Virus record (IMG/VR): IMGVR_UViG_3300022592_000029
Location: 1 to 24,316 of that record
Origin: a virus
DNA: 24,316 nt
Direction: 5' to 3' (one strand)
Part shown: in pieces, positions 21,136 to 24,316 of the stretch
How positions within the stretch are numbered: position 1 is the first letter of the stretch
How the letters are laid out: every line of letters starts with the position of its first letter
Translations under genes and position numbers: made by a program
Notes under the pieces: model-generated
Databases searched by the model: none
What the model saw: only the letters and a program-made list of their open reading frames with translations
What the model was told of the DNA's origin: nothing

Positions 21136-22298
21136 TGGCCGTTACCGTCAATTCTATTTCGACTGTTGAAATTCCAGTCACCACCAACGTTTACAATGTT
21201 GGTTCAGTTCAACCACAAATTATCGAACTTGGGCCAGTAGGTCCACAAGGTATTCAAGGAGTGCAAGGTGCAGTTGGTCCACAAGGTTCTACGGGTGCTA
21301 CTGGTTCCACTGGTAGTACTGGCATTACTGGTCCTACTGGTTCACAAGGGCAAACAGGTTCAACAGGGCCTGCAGGAATAACAGGATCTACGGGTACCAC
21401 AGGCTCCACAGGAGCCACTGGTTCTACTGGCGCTACTGGAACGGGCTACTCAGGAATAACTTCCACATCGTCAGTCACTATCGGTACTGGCATTAAAACC
21501 TTTACCCTTGTCGCTGATTCTGGAGCATTTGTTGCTGGTCAACGAGTTAGGGCAATTTATCCAACTACTCCAGCCAATTACATTGAAGGTCCTGTCAGTT
21601 ATGTTGGCGGCGGAACTTTCATTATCAACGCAGATACCGTAGGCGGTAGCGGAACATTCTCTTCATGGGCTTTCGCCGTTGCTGGTAATGTGGGCGTTAC
21701 AGGCCCTACGGGCGCCACAGGGGCTACAGGAGCCACTGGAGCAGGCAGTACGGGTGCTACTGGACCTACTGGTTCAGCTGGAACTAACGGTGCAACTGGT
21801 GCTACAGGTGCTACTGGTTCTACGGGAGCAACGGGTAACACTGGTGCTACTGGACCGACAGGTGCAACAGGAACCGCTGGTACTAATGGCTCAACGGGAG
21901 CTACTGGTCCAACAGGATCTGCTGGCTCTACTGGCGCCACAGGTAACACAGGCGCAACGGGTGCTACGGGAGCAGCTGGCGCTGCGACTATGACTCAATG
22001 GCGCAAAGCAGCAACTGGTGGAGAAACATCTTTATCAGGAACTGATGATTTTACAGTCAGCCTTTCTTATACAGTAGGCGCTGAAATGGTGTACATCAAC
22101 GGTGTATTACTTGAGCGCGGTGTAGATTATGCAGCAACAACTGGTACAACCATTACAGGTTTAACAGCGCTTACTGCTGGAGATATTGCAACCGTTGTGT
22201 CTGTCGGATCATTCAATATTTCCAATACTTATTCCATAGCGCAGTCTGATGCTATTGCTCAAAGCGCAACCGTTTCTCAAATAATGCAATCCTACTAA
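21135..22298 (+). CDS. Collagen-like trimeric fibre protein, 387 aa
   Basis: Starts by a TAATG overlap. A short N-terminal head (1-32) is followed by two Gly-X-Y blocks, residues 33-103 and 185-283, separated by a beta-rich globular insert (104-184, with [20 protein letters not shown]). A C-terminal beta domain ([20 protein letters not shown] then [20 protein letters not shown]) likely drives trimerisation. Repeats are mostly GAT, GST and GPT with Thr in the Y position and no Lys. Collagen-like fibres form triple helices and carry adsorption tips in several phages. Thr-rich bacterial triplets can be O-glycosylated, and a collagen-glycosyltransferase-like gene lies at 1388-2233. Confidence 0.85.
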   Translation: MAVTVNSISTVEIPVTTNVYNVGSVQPQIIELGPVGPQGIQGVQGAVGPQGSTGATGSTGSTGITGPTGSQGQTGSTGPAGITGSTGTTGSTGATGSTGATGTGYSGITSTSSVTIGTGIKTFTLVADSGAFVAGQRVRAIYPTTPANYIEGPVSYVGGGTFIINADTVGGSGTFSSWAFAVAGNVGVTGPTGATGATGATGAGSTGATGPTGSAGTNGATGATGATGSTGATGNTGATGPTGATGTAGTNGSTGATGPTGSAGSTGATGNTGATGATGAAGAATMTQWRKAATGGETSLSGTDDFTVSLSYTVGAEMVYINGVLLERGVDYAATTGTTITGLTALTAGDIATVVSVGSFNISNTYSIAQSDAIAQSATVSQIMQSY

Positions 22299-22316
22299 TA
22301 GAAAGCGTAGTAACTA

Positions 22317-22622
22317 ATGGCTACAACTTCAAAGGTTCTCTTTCGTGGAGCCGCATCAACAAGCACTGGAACTACTTTGTATACTGTTCCATCGGCAACT
22401 ACTACTGTAGTGACTGAGGTTATGGTAGTTAATACTGCTGCCTCTTCTGGCACTTTTACGCTTGGATTAGCAGGAACTAACATTGCTACAACGGTTACAG
22501 TTGGCGCTTATGACACAACAGTTATTCCTATGAAGCAAGTGCTTGTAGCCACAAATACTATTACTGGCGGCGCTTCTGCTACTACAATTAACTTCTCCAT
22601 CAGTGGGGTAGAAATAGCCTAA
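22317..22622 (+). CDS. Small beta-rich fibre-associated protein, 101 aa
   Basis: ATG 22317, with AGAAAGCG as a weak ribosome site. Thr/Ala/Val-rich, predicted all-beta (TSTGTTLYTVPSATTTVVTE then VMVVNTAASSGTFTLGLAGT). It sits between the collagen-like fibre and the glycine-rich adhesins, with a TAATG overlap to the latter. Proteins of this type are common in phage fibre modules and may be structural decoration or connectors. No defined family. Confidence 0.65.
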   Translation: MATTSKVLFRGAASTSTGTTLYTVPSATTTVVTEVMVVNTAASSGTFTLGLAGTNIATTVTVGAYDTTVIPMKQVLVATNTITGGASATTINFSISGVEIA

Positions 22623-23545
22623 TGACCGAAATATTCAAAATGTCTAACGCAGGCGGATTCAAATCCCTTGCTCGATATAGTGATATGTTGGCAGGCAATC
22701 CGTCTTTTACTCCATCTGTTACAGGCGGAACTTTGTATTCAGATGCAACATATTATTATCGAGCATTTACTGTAACTTCTAACTTAGTTGTTTCTGGCGG
22801 CTCAGTTACAATGGATATTCTTACTGTTGCCGGCGGTGGTGGTGGTGGTGCTAACAATGGTGTTGGTGCAGCAGGTGGTGGCGCTGGCGGTTTAGTCGGT
22901 TATGCTTCTCAAACTATGACGGCTGGAACATATGCCGCTACAGTAGGCGCAGGTGGAGTTGGAGCAATTTACAATTCCCGTTCTTCAACTAATGGCGTTA
23001 ATTCACAACTTGGTTCTTTAACTGCAGCAGTTGGTGGCGGCAATGGACAAGCAGTAGGTGCAACATTTGGCTGGGAGCCAGGAGGCAATGGCGGTTCTGG
23101 TGGTGGCGGTGGTATTTCTACTGTTGGTAATGGAACTGCTGGCCAAGGTAATAATGGTGGTGGCGTTTACAACGGTGGCGGTGGTGGCGCCGGGGCAGTA
23201 GGACAAAATGGTGTTGGTGGTGGTGGCTCTGGCGGTGCTGGAGGAAATGGCGCAACTTACAATACAACTGTTGGTGGGTCTGCTGGACCATATGCTTTTA
23301 TTGATACAATGGGTGCAGCGACTTCTACTGGACAACTTTCTAGCAGTCATTACTACTACGCAGGCGGTGGTGGTGCAGTTAATTCAAGCGGTGGTGGCTT
23401 GGGCGGCGGTGGTGGGCAAAGCACTTCTGGTACTGTAAATACTGGTGGAGGCGGCGGAGGAACAAACTCACTTGTATCATCAGGTGGTAGTGGTGGCTCG
23501 GGAATTATTATTGTTCGCTATACACGCTCTCAAGTTGGAGGATAA
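22622..23545 (+). CDS. Glycine-rich tail adhesin, 307 aa
   Basis: Starts by a TAATG overlap. After an N-terminal beta region (ATYYYRAFTVTSNLVVSGGS) comes a long run of Gly-rich motifs (VAGGGGGGANN, GGSGGGGG, GGGGGAGAVG, GGGGGG) broken by variable loops, ending SGIIIVRYTRS. This pattern is that of the Gly_rich family and of the polyglycine-II adhesin tips of phages such as S16 gp38. The loops between polyglycine strands would contact the host receptor. Many GGT/GGC repeats make the gene prone to recombination and length change. Its stop is followed directly by a second such gene. Confidence 0.75.
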   Translation: MTEIFKMSNAGGFKSLARYSDMLAGNPSFTPSVTGGTLYSDATYYYRAFTVTSNLVVSGGSVTMDILTVAGGGGGGANNGVGAAGGGAGGLVGYASQTMTAGTYAATVGAGGVGAIYNSRSSTNGVNSQLGSLTAAVGGGNGQAVGATFGWEPGGNGGSGGGGGISTVGNGTAGQGNNGGGVYNGGGGGAGAVGQNGVGGGGSGGAGGNGATYNTTVGGSAGPYAFIDTMGAATSTGQLSSSHYYYAGGGGAVNSSGGGLGGGGGQSTSGTVNTGGGGGGTNSLVSSGGSGGSGIIIVRYTRSQVGG

Positions 23546-24316
23546 ATGACACGCTCTAGAGATTTATCTAAGTCAGGTTTTGGCATTGGCACAACAGCCA
23601 ATCGCCCTGCTTCACCATTTACAGGAATGATGTATTACGATACAACTCTTGGGCAGATGCTCACTTGGAATGCTGCTGGAGTATGGACTGCTGCTGGAGC
23701 AACTGCTCCAAGTTTAACTTTAGATTATCTTGTAATTGCTGGCGGTGGAGGTTCTTATGTTGGTGATAGAACTGGTGCTGGTGGTGCTGGTGGACTTCGT
23801 TCAACTGTAACTGCAACTGGCGGCGGAGGAACATTAGAGTCAGCCCTTACCGTAGTTTCATCATTTACTGTAACAGTAGGCGCTGGTGGAGCATTAGCAA
23901 CTAGTGGAAATAACTCTGTATTTTCTACAGTAACATCACTTGGTGGTGGCTATGGTTCTCAATATACAAATACTGGAGGCACTGGTGGTTCAGGCGGTGG
24001 CGGAGGTAGAGATTTAGGTCCTTACGGTGCTGGAACAACAAACCAAGGTTATCGTGGTGGTAGTTCCGCAACCGACTTTGCAAGTTATGCTTCTGCAGGT
24101 GGCGGTGGTGGAGCAGGCGGCGTTGGTGGCAACGGTTCAAGTGGTGGCGGTGGAGTAGGCGGAATTGGAATTTCTTGTTCTATCTCTGGAACATCTACTC
24201 AATATGCTGGTGGTGGCGCTGGTGCCTCCGACAGAGGAAATGGCTCTGCCTCTTATGGAGGTGGTGCTGTAAATACCGCAGGAACCGCAAATACAGGCGG
24301 TGGCGGGGGTGGAGGT
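23546..24316 (+). CDS. Second glycine-rich fibre/adhesin protein, truncated by window end
   Basis: ATG 23546 directly after the previous stop, with GGAGG upstream. Open through the last base (257 codons shown). The N-terminus (GFGIGTTANRPASPFTGMMY then YDTTLGQMLTWNAAGVW) is a common phage fibre head that binds the virion. It is followed by LTLDYLVIAGGGGS and polyglycine blocks as in the preceding gene. A different N-terminal head but a similar Gly-rich tip suggests two adhesins with separate attachment points. C-terminus not seen. Confidence 0.75.
   Translation, partial: MTRSRDLSKSGFGIGTTANRPASPFTGMMYYDTTLGQMLTWNAAGVWTAAGATAPSLTLDYLVIAGGGGSYVGDRTGAGGAGGLRSTVTATGGGGTLESALTVVSSFTVTVGAGGALATSGNNSVFSTVTSLGGGYGSQYTNTGGTGGSGGGGGRDLGPYGAGTTNQGYRGGSSATDFASYASAGGGGGAGGVGGNGSSGGGGVGGIGISCSISGTSTQYAGGGAGASDRGNGSASYGGGAVNTAGTANTGGGGGGG

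Noticed and set aside
21599-21949. Long antisense Pro/Val/Ala ORF
   Set aside because: It is the mirror of the Gly-X-Y repeats on the + strand; no ribosome site and pure low complexity.
21231-21983. CRISPR-like or tandem DNA repeat array in the fibre gene
   Set aside because: Repeat period is 9 nt or multiples of it, from Gly-X-Y codons, with varied third bases; no spacers.
23018-23350. Ser/Thr-rich ORF on the - strand in the adhesin gene
   Set aside because: Shadow of GGT/GGC-rich coding sequence on the + strand.

Overview
The window is a stretch of bacteriophage genome whose host is most likely an actinobacterium. The evidence is a WhiB-family iron-sulfur protein (a family essentially confined to Actinobacteria and their phages), an N4-gp56-type major capsid protein of the kind common in actinophages, and overlapping TAATG and ATGA gene junctions. 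GC content looks moderate, so a low- or mid-GC aquatic actinobacterium is possible, but that is a guess. No integrase or repressor is visible here.

Layout. Bases 1-914 (+) hold the 3' end of a sigma-factor-like gene, a 40-residue ORF and an FmdB-like zinc ribbon. A candidate structured RNA (921-1023) and a strong bidirectional terminator (1030-1063) follow. Bases 1138-6443 (-) form an early/middle cluster of about 16 small genes running leftward: a two-domain-sized sliding-clamp-like protein, several cysteine-knuckle proteins, tiny membrane proteins, WhiB, a soluble lytic transglycosylase domain and a collagen-galactosyltransferase-like enzyme. At least six of these genes (26-57 residues) are short and easily missed. 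Two leftward promoters are proposed (3927-3956 and 6232-6260). The second has a tandem direct repeat just upstream.

Bases 6444-7216 are mostly non-coding. They separate the leftward cluster from the rightward virion module and contain several inverted repeats, an AT-rich possible late promoter, and a run of hairpins (6996-7195) ending just before the terminase gene.

Bases 7217-24316 (+) are the packaging and virion module: terminase large subunit with an N-terminal helix-turn-helix, portal, three small virion-region proteins, a 1477-residue probable internal/ejection protein, two further probable internal proteins, scaffold, major capsid protein, a small connector-like protein, a beta-sandwich protein, a collagen-like fibre, a small beta protein and two glycine-rich adhesins. 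The last adhesin runs off the window. No tape-measure or tail-tube gene was recognised, and the large internal proteins lie between portal and scaffold, so a short-tailed (podovirus-like) virion is the better inference.

The most notable combination is a glycosyltransferase of the eukaryotic and giant-virus collagen-modifying type together with a threonine-rich collagen-like fibre in the same phage. This suggests a phage that glycosylates its own fibre. Also worth attention are the hairpin array before the terminase and a lytic transglycosylase whose signal-peptide-like N-terminus has no canonical start codon.
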